64,000 nt of DNA from Rhodocytophaga rosea. GTDB taxonomy: Bacteria; Bacteroidota; Bacteroidia; Cytophagales; 172606-1. Below the pieces are notes generated by a model. The model searched no databases. It was not told the DNA's origin and saw only the letters and a list, made by a program, of their open reading frames with translations. Below are positions 17,837 to 27,139 of this stretch, in pieces. Both the position numbers and the translations under genes were made by a program. The stretch spans positions 6,610,501 through 6,674,500 of the forward strand of contig NZ_CP048222.1 of the NCBI RefSeq assembly GCF_010119975.1, in the 5' to 3' direction. Numbering within the stretch: position 1 is the stretch's first letter; every line of letters starts with the position of its first letter.

Positions 17837-18557
17837 TTTATATATCATTCTCTATACAGCCGGGCTTACCGTATTATGCGGGGTTTTACTGGCTGTGGCC
17901 GCTGAAGGTCTAAAACCGCAACAACAGGCTAATATCGCTCTGGAACAGAAAAGAAATATTCTGACTACCGTATTAACCCTGGATGAAAATGCTAATATCA
18001 CTGAGTTGTATGAGAAACGGGTAAAAGCCTATGTGGTAAAACCAGATGGCAGTGTAGATGAAGGTAAAAAAGTAGAAGAGATAAGCATTGTGGATGAGTA
18101 CAAAAAACCGGCTGATCAGCGTTTGCTTCCAATATATGAAGTAGTAAGTGAATCAGATCCGAATAAAGCCGAATTTTATGTATTGCCCGTATATGGCTAT
18201 GGGTTATGGAATAACATCTGGGGATTTGTTTCTTTAAAAAGCGATCTTTCTACTATTAATGGGGTGAGCTATGCACATGCCGGTGAAACCCCTGGTCTGG
18301 GTGCCCGTATTACCACTGAGGAAATTCAGCAGCGGTATACAGGTAAAAAAATATTTGAAGGAAGTAACCTGGTATCTGTTCAGATGATGAAAGGCGAAGG
18401 AAACGATTATTCTGATAGTCCGCATAAAGTAGATGGCATGTCCGGGGCTACTCTTACAGCCAAAGGAATTAACAATATGCTCATGGATTATTTCAAGTCC
18501 TACGAAAATTTCTTCAAGGCTAAAATGAACAATAAACAAGCAATCAACTTAAAGTAA
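17823..18557 (+). CDS. nqrC: Na+-NQR subunit C
   Basis: A 244-residue protein with one N-terminal membrane helix (residues 6-27) and a periplasmic FMN-binding domain. The motif MSGATLTAKG provides Thr210 for covalent FMN. YGYGLWNNIWGFV and HAGETPGLGARI are family motifs. The start is GTG at 17823, inside the end of nqrB; no ATG is available before the membrane helix. nqrD starts 6 bp downstream. Confidence 0.93.
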   Translation: MRQSNLYIILYTAGLTVLCGVLLAVAAEGLKPQQQANIALEQKRNILTTVLTLDENANITELYEKRVKAYVVKPDGSVDEGKKVEEISIVDEYKKPADQRLLPIYEVVSESDPNKAEFYVLPVYGYGLWNNIWGFVSLKSDLSTINGVSYAHAGETPGLGARITTEEIQQRYTGKKIFEGSNLVSVQMMKGEGNDYSDSPHKVDGMSGATLTAKGINNMLMDYFKSYENFFKAKMNNKQAINLK

Positions 18558-18563
18558 TATATC

Positions 18564-19238
18564 ATGAGTACACAAGTGGAAGAGAAAAAAGCAGCTCCGG
18601 CTGTGAAAGAAAAAAGCGAAGGCTTGTTTTCCCAAAAAAACCGCAAGCTGCTAGTTGATCCACTCAATTCCAATAATCCAATTACGGTACAGGTATTAGG
18701 TATATGTTCGGCTCTGGCTGTTACTATACAGATACAAACCGCGCTGGTAATGGCACTGGGATTAACATTTGTAACTGCTTTTTCAAACCTGTTTATATCT
18801 CTGATCAGAGATAGTATTCCGGCCCGGATTCGTATTATCGTGCAATTAGCTATCGTATCAGTTTGGGTAATTATATTAGACCAATTTTTACGGGCGTATA
18901 TGTATGATGTGGCCAAAGGATTATCTGTATACGTAGGATTAATTATTACCAACTGTATTGTAATGGGCCGCCTGGAAGCTTATGCGATGGCAAATAAGCC
19001 GTGGCCTTCTTTTCTGGATGGAATTGGTAATGGACTGGGGTATGGAGCTATCTTATTAACAGTGGCTTTTTTCCGTGAATTATTTGGTTCAGGTTCTCTT
19101 CTGGGTTATAAAGTATTCGCGGCTGCTGGACTTCCTTTTCAGGGAAATGGATTAATGCTTCTGCCTGCCGGAGCCTGTATCATTGTAGGGTTGATCATCT
19201 GGGCGCAACGGGCTTATAATAAACATTACGAAGAATAA
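18564..19238 (+). CDS. nqrD: Na+-NQR subunit D
   Basis: A 224-residue membrane subunit with six helices; NPITVQVLGICSALAVT and NCIVMGRLEAYAM are hallmark NqrD text, including the membrane cysteine that helps bind the intramembrane iron centre. An N-terminal charged tail of roughly 25 residues rich in Lys, Glu and Ala precedes the conserved core. The start is the first ATG 6 bp after nqrC. Confidence 0.93.
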   Translation: MSTQVEEKKAAPAVKEKSEGLFSQKNRKLLVDPLNSNNPITVQVLGICSALAVTIQIQTALVMALGLTFVTAFSNLFISLIRDSIPARIRIIVQLAIVSVWVIILDQFLRAYMYDVAKGLSVYVGLIITNCIVMGRLEAYAMANKPWPSFLDGIGNGLGYGAILLTVAFFRELFGSGSLLGYKVFAAAGLPFQGNGLMLLPAGACIIVGLIIWAQRAYNKHYEE

Positions 19239-19265
19239 TTTTTAACCTTAAAATATACATTTCAG

Positions 19266-19883
19266 ATGGAAGGTTTAATTAGTATTGGCGTTCGCTCTAT
19301 TTTTATAGATAATATGATTTTTGCCTACTTCCTGGGTATGTGTTCATACCTGGCAGTATCCAAAAATGTAAAAACTGCTTTTGGCTTGGGAATGGCTGTT
19401 ATATTCGTATTGGGTATGACTGTTCCCTTAAACTGGCTAATCTTGAATTATGTGCTGAATCCTGGCGTACTTGCCTGGACAGGCATATCAGCCCTGGCAA
19501 CGGTAGACTTAAGTTTTCTAAGCTTCATTGTATTTATTTCAGTAATTGCCGCTTTTACACAGCTTACAGAAATGGCTGTAGAGAAATTCTCTCCGGCTTT
19601 ATACGGTGCTTTAGGTATTTTCCTTCCATTGATCGCTGTAAACTGCTCTATTATGGGAGGTGCTCTTTTCATGCAAGGCCGCCCGTATAATTTTGCGGAA
19701 GCTACTGTGTTCGGATTTGGTTCTGGCATTGGCTGGATGCTGGCTATTGTTGCCTTAGCTGCTATCCGCGAAAAGCTGAAATATTCTAATGTGCCTAAAC
19801 CCTTGAGAGGATTAGGAATTACGTTTATTATTGTAGGCTTGATGTCTCTTGGCTTTCTGAGCTTTATGGGCTTTGCCATATAG
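19266..19883 (+). CDS. nqrE: Na+-NQR subunit E
   Basis: A 205-residue six-helix membrane subunit, inverted in topology relative to NqrD. It carries [23 protein letters not shown]-type N-terminal text and [10 protein letters not shown], the second iron-binding cysteine motif. It is the last gene of the cluster: a terminator follows at 19902. The flavin- and 2Fe-2S-bearing subunit NqrF, usually next, is not in the window. Confidence 0.93.
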   Translation: MEGLISIGVRSIFIDNMIFAYFLGMCSYLAVSKNVKTAFGLGMAVIFVLGMTVPLNWLILNYVLNPGVLAWTGISALATVDLSFLSFIVFISVIAAFTQLTEMAVEKFSPALYGALGIFLPLIAVNCSIMGGALFMQGRPYNFAEATVFGFGSGIGWMLAIVALAAIREKLKYSNVPKPLRGLGITFIIVGLMSLGFLSFMGFAI

Positions 19884-19901
19884 TTTTCTATAAATCATTT
19901 C

Positions 19902-19935
19902 AAAAGGGCTTTGCAATCGCAGGCCCTTTTTTATT
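19902..19935 (+). terminator. Terminator after nqrE
   Basis: AAAAGGGC (19902-19909) pairs with GCCCTTTT (19923-19930), with a small inner TGC/GCA pairing, and a T run follows. It closes the nqr transcript 19 bp after nqrE. Confidence 0.85.
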
Positions 19936-19995
19936 TTTGCACCGGCATATTGAAATAAAGGATTCTGTATATGATTATTAAAAAGCGGATGAATA

Positions 19996-20538
19996 ATGAA
20001 TAGCCTCATAAAGTATTTTTTAAGAGGATTATTGTTTATAATACCCATCGGCGTTACTGTGTATATCTTGCTGGCTTCTATCCGTTGGCTGGATGGGTTA
20101 TTAGCTCTGGATTTTCCGGGAGCTGGTCTGGTAATTATACTCGCCACTGTAACCATTATTGGTTATTTAGGTTCTACATTCATTGCACAGCCTGTATTTA
20201 ATCTGTTTGAACGTTTGATGAACCGCCTTCCACTGGTTCGTATTATTTATTCTTCCCTAAAAGACCTGGTTTCGGCCTTTGTAGGCGATAAAAAAAAATT
20301 TAACCAGCCAGTACTGGTCACTATAAACAGAGAATCTAATCTGCAAAAGCTGGGCTTTATCACACAGGAGGATTTACATAACCTGGGTTTACATGAAAGA
20401 TTGGCGGTATACTTGCCTCATTCATATAATTTCTCTGGCGACTTATATATCGTTCCTAAAGAAAACATAACTTTGATTGATGCAACAGGGGCAGATGTTA
20501 TGAAGTTTATTGTTTCCGGTGGCGTAACCAAAGTCTGA
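19996..20538 (+). CDS. DUF502 family membrane protein
   Basis: A 180-residue protein with two membrane helices near residues 8-27 and 43-62, followed by a soluble part. The text RGLLFIIPIGVTVYI, then GAGLVIILATVTIIGYLGS and VRIIYSSLKDLVSAFVGDKKKF is characteristic of DUF502. No biochemical function is established for the family. An ATG 7 bp upstream is immediately followed by a stop, so the start at 19996 is right. It follows the nqr terminator and is probably independent. Confidence 0.85.
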   Translation: MNSLIKYFLRGLLFIIPIGVTVYILLASIRWLDGLLALDFPGAGLVIILATVTIIGYLGSTFIAQPVFNLFERLMNRLPLVRIIYSSLKDLVSAFVGDKKKFNQPVLVTINRESNLQKLGFITQEDLHNLGLHERLAVYLPHSYNFSGDLYIVPKENITLIDATGADVMKFIVSGGVTKV

Positions 20539-20623
20539 GTGCGCTTCGTTCAATATTACATATTTAAATAGGGATATACCTGTTGCCGATTTCTTCAACC
20601 ACGCTGATAACCAACCATACCTG

Positions 20624-21115
20624 ATGATTGTACGCCTTGCACTTGTATTCTTCTGCTGTAGTATTTGTTTGAAGGGCGTAAGCCAGGACCAGAGATTCCT
20701 GATACTTGATAAGCCCGGGCATGTGAAACGACTCAGGTATTATGCAGGTGATGAACTTATTTTTAAGCTCAAGGGCGACCGGATGAAATACAAGGATGTG
20801 ATAGAAGCAGTGGGAGACTCCACCATTAAAGTTAGGGGTGCAGATATACCTTTAAGAGATATTAAGTCGGTGATCCGCTACAAACAGGGAGGAATGCTCG
20901 ATCAGGCTATTTATATTTTACCCAGAGCTGGTTTGCTTTACTTTCTGGCCGACACCTTTAACCCGGTTTTCAGAGGAAATGATCCGGATATATCCAGATC
21001 CGGAATAGTAGTGGGAAGTTCATTTATTGCTGGTGGATTATTATTGAAACTGGCCAAAAAGCGGAACTACCGTATCAATAATTTCAGAAGGCTACGAACG
21101 CTGGAAACATTCTAA
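20624..21115 (+). CDS. Hypothetical exported protein
   Basis: A 163-residue protein with a signal segment (LALVFFCCSICLKGVSQ, cleavage near SQ-DQ). The mature part has short beta-rich text, LRYYAGDELIFKLKGDRMKY, then DSTIKVRGADIPLRDIKSV, and a later weakly hydrophobic stretch (SGIVVGSSFIAGGLLL). Proteins of this layout are common in Cytophagales and have no assigned function. It lies 85 bp past the DUF502 gene and 71 bp before aroA. Confidence 0.7.
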   Translation: MIVRLALVFFCCSICLKGVSQDQRFLILDKPGHVKRLRYYAGDELIFKLKGDRMKYKDVIEAVGDSTIKVRGADIPLRDIKSVIRYKQGGMLDQAIYILPRAGLLYFLADTFNPVFRGNDPDISRSGIVVGSSFIAGGLLLKLAKKRNYRINNFRRLRTLETF

Positions 21116-21186
21116 TTCTATACAGTTTTACAGCGCAAACGATAAAAATAATTTAACCATCCGGCTATACAGCCATTCCAGTTAAG

Positions 21187-22422
21187 ATGATTGATTTACA
21201 ACACATCACCCTCCACAAACCAGTTAGCGCCATTCAGGCAAGTATTCTTTTACCGGCATCCAAAAGTGAAAGTAACCGGGCATTGATTATAGATGCTTTA
21301 AGCGGCTATAAATGTACCTTACATAACTTATCTGAAGCCCGTGATACGCAAACCATGCAGCGCTTGCTACATAGTGCAGAACAGACGTTAGACGTAATTG
21401 ATGCAGGAACCACCATGCGTTTTCTGACAGCTTATATTGCTGCCACCAACCAGGATAAAATATTAACCGGAACTGCCCGGATGTGTGAACGGCCCATTTC
21501 CATTCTGGTAGATGCCTTACAGAAATTAGGTGCAGAAATTACGTATCTGAAAAATGAAGGATTTCCTCCTATTCATATCAAGGGAATCCGTCCCTCGGGA
21601 GTACACCAGATTGAAATACGGGGAGATGTGAGCAGCCAGTATATTTCTGCCTTGCTGATGATAGCACCAGTATTGCCTCAGGGGTTAACTTTAATACTTA
21701 CAGGAAACATTGGTTCCAGGCCATATATTGAAATGACTATCAAACAGATGGCTAATTTTGGAATTGATGTTTCCTGGGAGGGCAATACGATTCTTGTGAA
21801 AAAGCAAACCTATCAGCCAGCTACCTTCTGGGTAGAATCTGACTGGTCGGGGGCGAGTTACTGGTATAGTATTGCGGCACTCGCCCCACAGGCAGATATC
21901 GAATTGAAAGGATTGAAAAAAGATTCTCTGCAGGGAGATAGTGCCATTTCCGGAATTATGAAAAACTTAGGGGTTCATACTACCAATGTAGAAGGCGGTG
22001 TGCGCTTAACCAAAACACCATCTCAAAAAAGAGTGGCCGTTGATTTTACCCATTGTCCGGATCTTGCCCAGACAGTTGCCGTATTATGTGCGGCCAACCA
22101 TATTCACCTTACCTTAACCGGTATTGAAAGCCTGAAAATAAAAGAGACAGACCGGGTAAAAGCACTGCAGCAGGAATTAAGCAAATTCGGAGCGACCTTA
22201 CAGGAGGTAAAACCTGAAACCTATGAACTTACCCGTACTGCTGACTGGCAACAACCCGAATATCCAATTGAAATAGATACCTATGATGACCACCGGATGG
22301 CCATGGCTTTTGCACCACTGGCTTTATTGTATCCCATTATTATTCAGCATCCAAAAGTAGTAGTTAAATCTTATCCCAGGTTCTGGGATGATCTGAAAAA
22401 AGCAGGTTTTAGCATACAATAA
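21187..22422 (+). CDS. aroA: 3-Phosphoshikimate 1-carboxyvinyltransferase (EPSP synthase)
   Basis: A 411-residue enzyme of the shikimate pathway that joins PEP to shikimate-3-phosphate. Lys26-Ser27 and Arg31 in KSESNRALI bind substrate; DAGTTMRFLTAY, then TARMCERPI, then LKIKETDRVKAL and DDHRMAMAFAPLA are the standard active-site motifs. Length is somewhat short but complete for Bacteroidota. Its stop codon lies inside a strong terminator hairpin shared with the convergent redoxin gene. Confidence 0.95.
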   Translation: MIDLQHITLHKPVSAIQASILLPASKSESNRALIIDALSGYKCTLHNLSEARDTQTMQRLLHSAEQTLDVIDAGTTMRFLTAYIAATNQDKILTGTARMCERPISILVDALQKLGAEITYLKNEGFPPIHIKGIRPSGVHQIEIRGDVSSQYISALLMIAPVLPQGLTLILTGNIGSRPYIEMTIKQMANFGIDVSWEGNTILVKKQTYQPATFWVESDWSGASYWYSIAALAPQADIELKGLKKDSLQGDSAISGIMKNLGVHTTNVEGGVRLTKTPSQKRVAVDFTHCPDLAQTVAVLCAANHIHLTLTGIESLKIKETDRVKALQQELSKFGATLQEVKPETYELTRTADWQQPEYPIEIDTYDDHRMAMAFAPLALLYPIIIQHPKVVVKSYPRFWDDLKKAGFSIQ

Positions 22423-22460
22423 AAAAGCCCGCAAGATTCTCTGATCTTGCGGGCTTTTTT
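22421..22460. terminator. Bidirectional terminator between aroA and redoxin gene
   Basis: Perfect 17-bp inverted repeat, 22421-22437 with 22444-22460, loop of 6 nt, with A run on the left and T run on the right, so it can stop both convergent transcripts. It overlaps the last bases of the aroA stop codon. Confidence 0.9.
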
Positions 22461-22502
22461 GAGCAGCAGTCAATAGACAATTAATTGGGAACTAAATTAA
22501 AA

Positions 22503-23102
22503 CTAATCTTTTTTAATCATACAGCCGATAGGTCTTTTTTCCATCAGGCTCAGGTTTTTCTTATTGATAATAGCAGTAATGGCATCTTTCAAATAAAAGG
22601 CAGAAACTACATCTGGTACCTGTGGATTATCGTCGATAGCTCCTCTATACTTGAGAATAAAAGTGCCATTTCCGGTATTTTGCAGTACAAATGCTTCGGG
22701 TGTTTTAGTAGCCCCCAGTTTAGCACGTACTGTATGTTCTTTATCTGCCAGATAGGGCATTTTTAATCCTTTCTCCCGGGCGTGCCTGGCCATTTCTTCA
22801 ACAGTATCATCAATATTATCTACAGATGTATTGGAATTAATCAGCAGGAATTTAACTCCCTGCCCTTCAAACTGATTAGCCAGCTTAATAATTCTATCTT
22901 CGTATAATTTGGAATACGGGCAATAGTTGCTGGTAAATATAAGTACTACTCCTTTCTCACTGGCATAATCCGACAAAGATACCGGCTGTTTGCTGATGGC
23001 ATTGGGCAAGGTAAAATTCTCTATTTTACCACCTGTCTGTACGCCATCCGGTACAGATAGTAGGGCTGATAAAAAGAGGAATAAGATTGTAAGTATTTTC
23101 AT
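22503..23102 (-). CDS. Exported thioredoxin-fold (AhpC/TSA-like) protein
   Basis: The frame extends to 23171, but the methionine at 23102 starts a proper signal peptide (MKILTILFLFLSALLSVPDG), giving 199 residues. The redoxin domain shows FTLPNAISKQPVSLSDY, then LIFTSNYCPYSKLYEDRI. Cys61 is the only active-site cysteine: the motif is Cys-Pro-Tyr-Ser, so a monothiol mechanism is likely. EKGLKMPYLADKEHTVRAKLGATKTPEAFVL-type text (cis-proline TP) confirms the fold. It probably works in the periplasm; partner unknown. Confidence 0.82.
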   Translation of the reverse strand: MKILTILFLFLSALLSVPDGVQTGGKIENFTLPNAISKQPVSLSDYASEKGVVLIFTSNYCPYSKLYEDRIIKLANQFEGQGVKFLLINSNTSVDNIDDTVEEMARHAREKGLKMPYLADKEHTVRAKLGATKTPEAFVLQNTGNGTFILKYRGAIDDNPQVPDVVSAFYLKDAITAIINKKNLSLMEKRPIGCMIKKD

Positions 23103-23182
23103 AAATGTATATTTATAATTGGTACTGATGAAAGCTTCTTTTATAAGGTTTTCACCAGAGATAGCATACAAACTAAATAAAT

Positions 23183-23821
23183 TTATTCATAGCTGTAGGC
23201 CAGAATGTAATCAGAAAGCTTCATATATACAATGGTAGCAGGCTCCTTATAACCGTCAGGCATAATTTCTCCCCGCACCGGACCTGACTGTGTATGTTGA
23301 AAAGGATGAATGTATATTTCATCTTTCAGAGACAGATTTTTTTTGCCATATTTTTTATATAAGACTTCTTTGGCGCACCAGTACATACACAGCCGCTCCA
23401 GGTTAGTACCTGCATGGGTAATTTCGGCCGGTGATAGAAATTTTGGTGCCACTTTAATTAATTTCGTCTTTATTTGTTCAATATCTATACCAACTTTCCG
23501 GCTGCGATGTATGATAACTGCCGCATACAGGCTGGTATGACTTACAGATACAGAAAAGTCGTATCCGGCTAAATGAGGTTTGTCGCAGCCATCTTTTTGG
23601 ATGCCCTTATAGGGCAATCGCCAGTTTCCAAGTAAGTATTGTGTAAGCACCCTAACGGCCATGGACTCTGTTTTTTTCCCTTCATGGGTTATACTCTGCA
23701 AATGACTGCTATCAAATACATTGTCGCCTAACATCTGACTCAATGCATGAATTGTTTCAGTAATTTCCCAAATGCCCCAGATGCAGTTTTCTTCAATAAG
23801 TTCCTTGTAAAATAATGGCAT
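23183..23821 (-). CDS. 4'-Phosphopantetheinyl transferase superfamily protein
   Basis: A 212-residue Sfp-type enzyme that moves the phosphopantetheine arm of CoA onto a serine of a carrier protein. SVSHT at 93-96 contacts CoA, GIDIE at 111-115 gives the magnesium ligands Asp113 and Glu115, and WCAKEVLYKKYG (Trp148, Lys151, Glu152) completes the active site. Two-domain length is normal. No polyketide or peptide synthase is nearby, so it may serve the fatty-acid carrier protein or a distant cluster. Confidence 0.9.
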   Translation of the reverse strand: MPLFYKELIEENCIWGIWEITETIHALSQMLGDNVFDSSHLQSITHEGKKTESMAVRVLTQYLLGNWRLPYKGIQKDGCDKPHLAGYDFSVSVSHTSLYAAVIIHRSRKVGIDIEQIKTKLIKVAPKFLSPAEITHAGTNLERLCMYWCAKEVLYKKYGKKNLSLKDEIYIHPFQHTQSGPVRGEIMPDGYKEPATIVYMKLSDYILAYSYE

Positions 23822-23893
23822 AAAGCAATCCGGATAGACAGCAAAGATGGCATCAATTTGTGATTTTACAGGTTTTAATCAAAATATTCTAAC

Positions 23894-23901
23894 TACTTTT
23901 G
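23894..23901 (+). promoter_or_regulatory. Putative -7 element upstream of WD40 gene
   Basis: TACTTTTG fits TAnnTTTG and ends 15 bp before the ATG at 23917. TTTT at 23873-23876 is the only candidate for the -33 element (17-bp spacing). Confidence 0.35.
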
Positions 23902-23916
23902 TGTAAGGTGATAATC

Positions 23917-24840
23917 ATGGATGTAAGAAAAAAGGTAAGGGTAGAAAAACTAAGCACTTTTACTGGACACCGGGATGCAGTATATGCCCTTGAACAGGCT
24001 CAGGAACCACATTTATTCTTTTCTGCATCGGCAGATGGCCTGGTGGCCAGCTGGAATCTGCTACAGCCAGATCAGGGTGAACTGCTGGCCAGAATTCCGG
24101 CTTCTGTATATGCCCTGCACTATCTGCGGGAACAAAACCAGTTGTGGATCGGGCAGAATTTCGACGGCATTCATGTGATTGATCTTGATTCTAAACAAGA
24201 AATTAAGTCTGTAAAACTCACCAATGCCGCTATTTTTGATATAAAAAACCAAGGGCAAGAGATATTTATAGCCACTGGCGATGGAACGGTGATTGTAATG
24301 GATACTATTACTTTTACGGTGCAAAACCACATCAAGGCTTCAGACAAGAGTGCCCGTAGCCTGGCAATCCATCCGCTGAAAAAAGAACTGGCCGTTGGCT
24401 ATAGCGATCATACCATCCGGATTTTTGATTTGTACTCTTTGCTATTGAAACAGGAAATAGAAGCCCATCAGAATTCGGTTTTCTCTCTTACGTATTCTCC
24501 TGACTATAAGTATTTGCTCAGTGGAAGCCGGGATGCTCACCTGAAAGTATGGGATGTAAACAATGATTATCAGCTTAGCCAGTCAATAGTGGCGCATATG
24601 TATGCCATTAATCACATTGCTTTCAGCCAGGAGGGCGATTATTTTCTTACCTGTAGCATGGATAAATCGATTAAAGTTTGGGATGCCACTACCTGTAAGT
24701 TATTGAAAGTAATTGACCGGGCCCGTCATGCCGGACATGGTACTTCAGTAAATAAACTGCTCTGGACCAGCCATAAAGGACAAGTCATTTCTGCTAGTGA
24801 CGACCGTACCATCTCTGTCTGGCAGCTTAATTTTGAGTGA
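23917..24840 (+). CDS. WD40 repeat protein
   Basis: A 307-residue beta propeller starting MDVRKKVRVEKL; a TTG six codons earlier is a weaker start. Repeats run through the whole length: TFTGHRDAVYALEQ with LVASWNL, then blades ending VIDLDS, VMDTI, IRIFDLYSL, LKVWDVN, IKVWDATT and ISVWQLNF, so about seven blades. GSRDAHLKVWD and CSMDKSIKVWD are the most typical. It has no signal peptide and should act in the cytoplasm as a scaffold; partners are unknown. It is divergent from the phosphopantetheinyl transferase. Confidence 0.88.
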   Translation: MDVRKKVRVEKLSTFTGHRDAVYALEQAQEPHLFFSASADGLVASWNLLQPDQGELLARIPASVYALHYLREQNQLWIGQNFDGIHVIDLDSKQEIKSVKLTNAAIFDIKNQGQEIFIATGDGTVIVMDTITFTVQNHIKASDKSARSLAIHPLKKELAVGYSDHTIRIFDLYSLLLKQEIEAHQNSVFSLTYSPDYKYLLSGSRDAHLKVWDVNNDYQLSQSIVAHMYAINHIAFSQEGDYFLTCSMDKSIKVWDATTCKLLKVIDRARHAGHGTSVNKLLWTSHKGQVISASDDRTISVWQLNFE

Positions 24841-25033
24841 TAGCAAATAATCTTCTAGACGACTATTCACCAGTTAACCATTCAGCAATAAATCCTTGTT
24901 ATAGGCGATAATTGATTTTTTCCTGGATAAAATGTACCTTACTACAAGCAATTTAAACGTATATTGCTGCATATCTTAGAATCCTTACAAAAATCCAGGC
25001 CAATTGAGAATCTATGCCTGGTTGACACCGATT

Positions 25034-25756
25034 ATGAAAATTACACCCATCGAAATCAGGCAGAAAAGTTTTGAAAAAGTATTCAGGGGCTATGACAAGG
25101 AGGAAGTGGATGCTTTCCTGCAATCATTATCGCAGGAGTGGGAACGGGTGGTGGAAGAAAACAAAGAATACCGCATTAAGCTGGAGATAGCAGAAAGAGA
25201 AGTAAAAAAACTACGCGAAGTTGAAAATTCTTTATATAAAACCCTGAAAACAGCGGAAGATACCAGTGCGCATTTAGTAGAACAAGCCAACCGTTCGGCT
25301 GAAATGCAGATGAAAGAAGCCCAGGTAAAAGCCGATAGTTTGCTGAGAGAAGCCCGCAGCAAAGCACAATATATGGTACAGGAAGCCGATAATAAAGCCC
25401 GGCAAGCCCTGCAGGAAACCATTGCTGAATTGAAAGCGCTGGAGAAAGATGTACGGATTATTGAAGGTCAGAAAGATAACCTCATTGTAGAACTGAAGAG
25501 TATTGTAAGTGATATTTCTGAAAAAGTAAACCGCATTGAAGCCCGGAGTACCCGTATTTCTTTCGATTCAAAAGTAGATGAAGTACGCTCGTTTCTGGAA
25601 CAGCGGAGCGAACCGCCCAGGTATATTTCCACAGATACAGATAATACGAGATCAGAATCAGATTCTTTTCATTCTACTTCTGAAACGACAAATAATTCGC
25701 ATTCAAGCGGCACAAAGTCAGGTTCTGGTTCTTTTTTCGATGAGATCAGTACGTAA
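25034..25756 (+). CDS. DivIVA-domain protein
   Basis: A 240-residue protein. The ATG at 25034 is preferred over an upstream TTG because DivIVA proteins begin right there: MKITPIEIRQKSFEKVFRGY then DKEEVDAFLQSL. Residues 1-50 form the membrane-curvature-binding domain; 50-190 are a long coiled coil rich in Glu, Lys and Ala; the tail is Ser/Thr-rich and disordered. In Gram-positive bacteria such proteins mark poles and division sites; the role in Bacteroidota is not established. folB starts 6 bp downstream. Confidence 0.88.
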   Translation: MKITPIEIRQKSFEKVFRGYDKEEVDAFLQSLSQEWERVVEENKEYRIKLEIAEREVKKLREVENSLYKTLKTAEDTSAHLVEQANRSAEMQMKEAQVKADSLLREARSKAQYMVQEADNKARQALQETIAELKALEKDVRIIEGQKDNLIVELKSIVSDISEKVNRIEARSTRISFDSKVDEVRSFLEQRSEPPRYISTDTDNTRSESDSFHSTSETTNNSHSSGTKSGSGSFFDEIST

Positions 25757-25762
25757 TTTCTC

Positions 25763-26113
25763 ATGGCTATCATATCTCTGGAAGGTGCTGAGTTTTTTGC
25801 CTATCATGGTTTTTATGAAGAGGAACGCAAGATTGGCAACAAATACCGGATAGACCTAAGTGTATCTGCGGATGTTTCGATGGCTGCAGCTGATGATGAT
25901 CTGAACCAAACAGTGAATTATGGAGATTTATATGCCATTATTAGCCAGGAAATGCAAACGCCCTCGCAACTGCTGGAACACATTGCCCACCGCATCATCG
26001 AAGAAACCTATAAGAAATATCCACACATTGAGTGGGCCGAGGTGAGCGTATCTAAATACAATCCACCCATCGGAGGCATCTGTCACCGGGCTGTCATCAC
26101 TATCCGGAAATAG
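25763..26113 (+). CDS. folB: Dihydroneopterin aldolase
   Basis: A 116-residue folate-pathway enzyme that cleaves dihydroneopterin to 6-hydroxymethyl-dihydropterin and glycolaldehyde. The N-terminal text ISLEGAEFFAYHGFYEEERK, then NKYRIDLS, is diagnostic. Glu72 (LLEHIA) binds the pterin and Lys98 (VSVSKYNPP) is the catalytic base. Six bases separate it from the DivIVA-domain gene, so the two share a transcript without obvious functional link. Confidence 0.93.
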   Translation: MAIISLEGAEFFAYHGFYEEERKIGNKYRIDLSVSADVSMAAADDDLNQTVNYGDLYAIISQEMQTPSQLLEHIAHRIIEETYKKYPHIEWAEVSVSKYNPPIGGICHRAVITIRK

Positions 26114-26141
26114 AAATTTAAGATGTATTACTTCTCAAAAG

Positions 26142-27119
26142 ATGAAGACGATACTGATATTTATAATTATAAACTTATTTCTCATCTCAACACTTTTAGG
26201 GTGTGGGTGCGAACGTGAGAAATTCTCCCAGGAAGCATATGAGAAATATGAGCTAATATTCATCGGTAGATTAATCGAAGATGAATATTACAACATAGAT
26301 GGGTATCAAGGACTAGCTTTCGAAGTAATTGAAGTGCTAAAAGGTCAAACAACTAAAATTGTAAAAGGTAAAAATACAGCAGGATATTGCAGTAAGACAT
26401 TCAGTAAAGACCAGGAATGGATCATTTATTCGATACCAGAGTATGGCTCTATCAATGACCAGTATGCTTGTAACTTGAGCACCCTTTTAAAAGATGAATT
26501 TGGTGAATCTGTCATAGGAAAACCAGATCAATTGACTGCACAAAAATTGAAATACGAATTAAACTATCTCAGAGAAAGAAAAAGCGAACAAGATAAAATT
26601 GTAAGCTTTCAACTTTTGAGCTTAGCACCACTTTTTCAGGTATCATTTCTTATTATTGCTCTTGTCAGTTCTATTATTATGGGTGAGCGAATAAGATTTT
26701 ATACGCCAAGCATCCTGCCCGCCAGCATTGTTGCAGCTACGTTTGGAGCAATATTTCTATATTTTATTTTTCTTCCTGAGCAAAAAGGATTTAAGATTCC
26801 ATTAATGATAGTCACTCTGTTTAGTTTTCTATCTTTAGCAAATACGATATATCTGAGATGGTATAAGGGACAACTCACCTATATAAAGTCATTCGTGTTA
26901 TGCTATATCACATATATATTAATGATAATGATAGCTGTCCCTTTATTAATTTATAATAAATATCCTCTCGATAAGACACCATCAATTGATAATCCTACTT
27001 TACAAGATATTGTAATACCTCTATCTATACTTCTATCTATCGGTCTATCTTTTAGTATCATACTTTCCCTCTTTTATAATAATCTCTATAAAATAGGCAG
27101 AAGTAAAAATAATATGTAA
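26142..27119 (+). CDS. Membrane protein with netrin-like N-terminal domain
   Basis: A 325-residue protein. A signal or lipid anchor ends at LLGCGCER (Cys21/Cys23). The next 110 residues resemble the NTR fold of tissue inhibitors of metalloproteinases: paired N-terminal cysteines, YELIFIGRLIE, then FEVIEVLKGQ, GYCSKTFSKDQEWIIYS and a closing YACNLS. From about residue 165 to the end there are five hydrophobic helices. NTR domains joined to a polytopic membrane part are unusual. The function is unknown. Codon use is AT-richer than its neighbours. Confidence 0.65.
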   Translation: MKTILIFIIINLFLISTLLGCGCEREKFSQEAYEKYELIFIGRLIEDEYYNIDGYQGLAFEVIEVLKGQTTKIVKGKNTAGYCSKTFSKDQEWIIYSIPEYGSINDQYACNLSTLLKDEFGESVIGKPDQLTAQKLKYELNYLRERKSEQDKIVSFQLLSLAPLFQVSFLIIALVSSIIMGERIRFYTPSILPASIVAATFGAIFLYFIFLPEQKGFKIPLMIVTLFSFLSLANTIYLRWYKGQLTYIKSFVLCYITYILMIMIAVPLLIYNKYPLDKTPSIDNPTLQDIVIPLSILLSIGLSFSIILSLFYNNLYKIGRSKNNM

Positions 27120-27139
27120 TAGCAGTTTTAAAAAATTGT

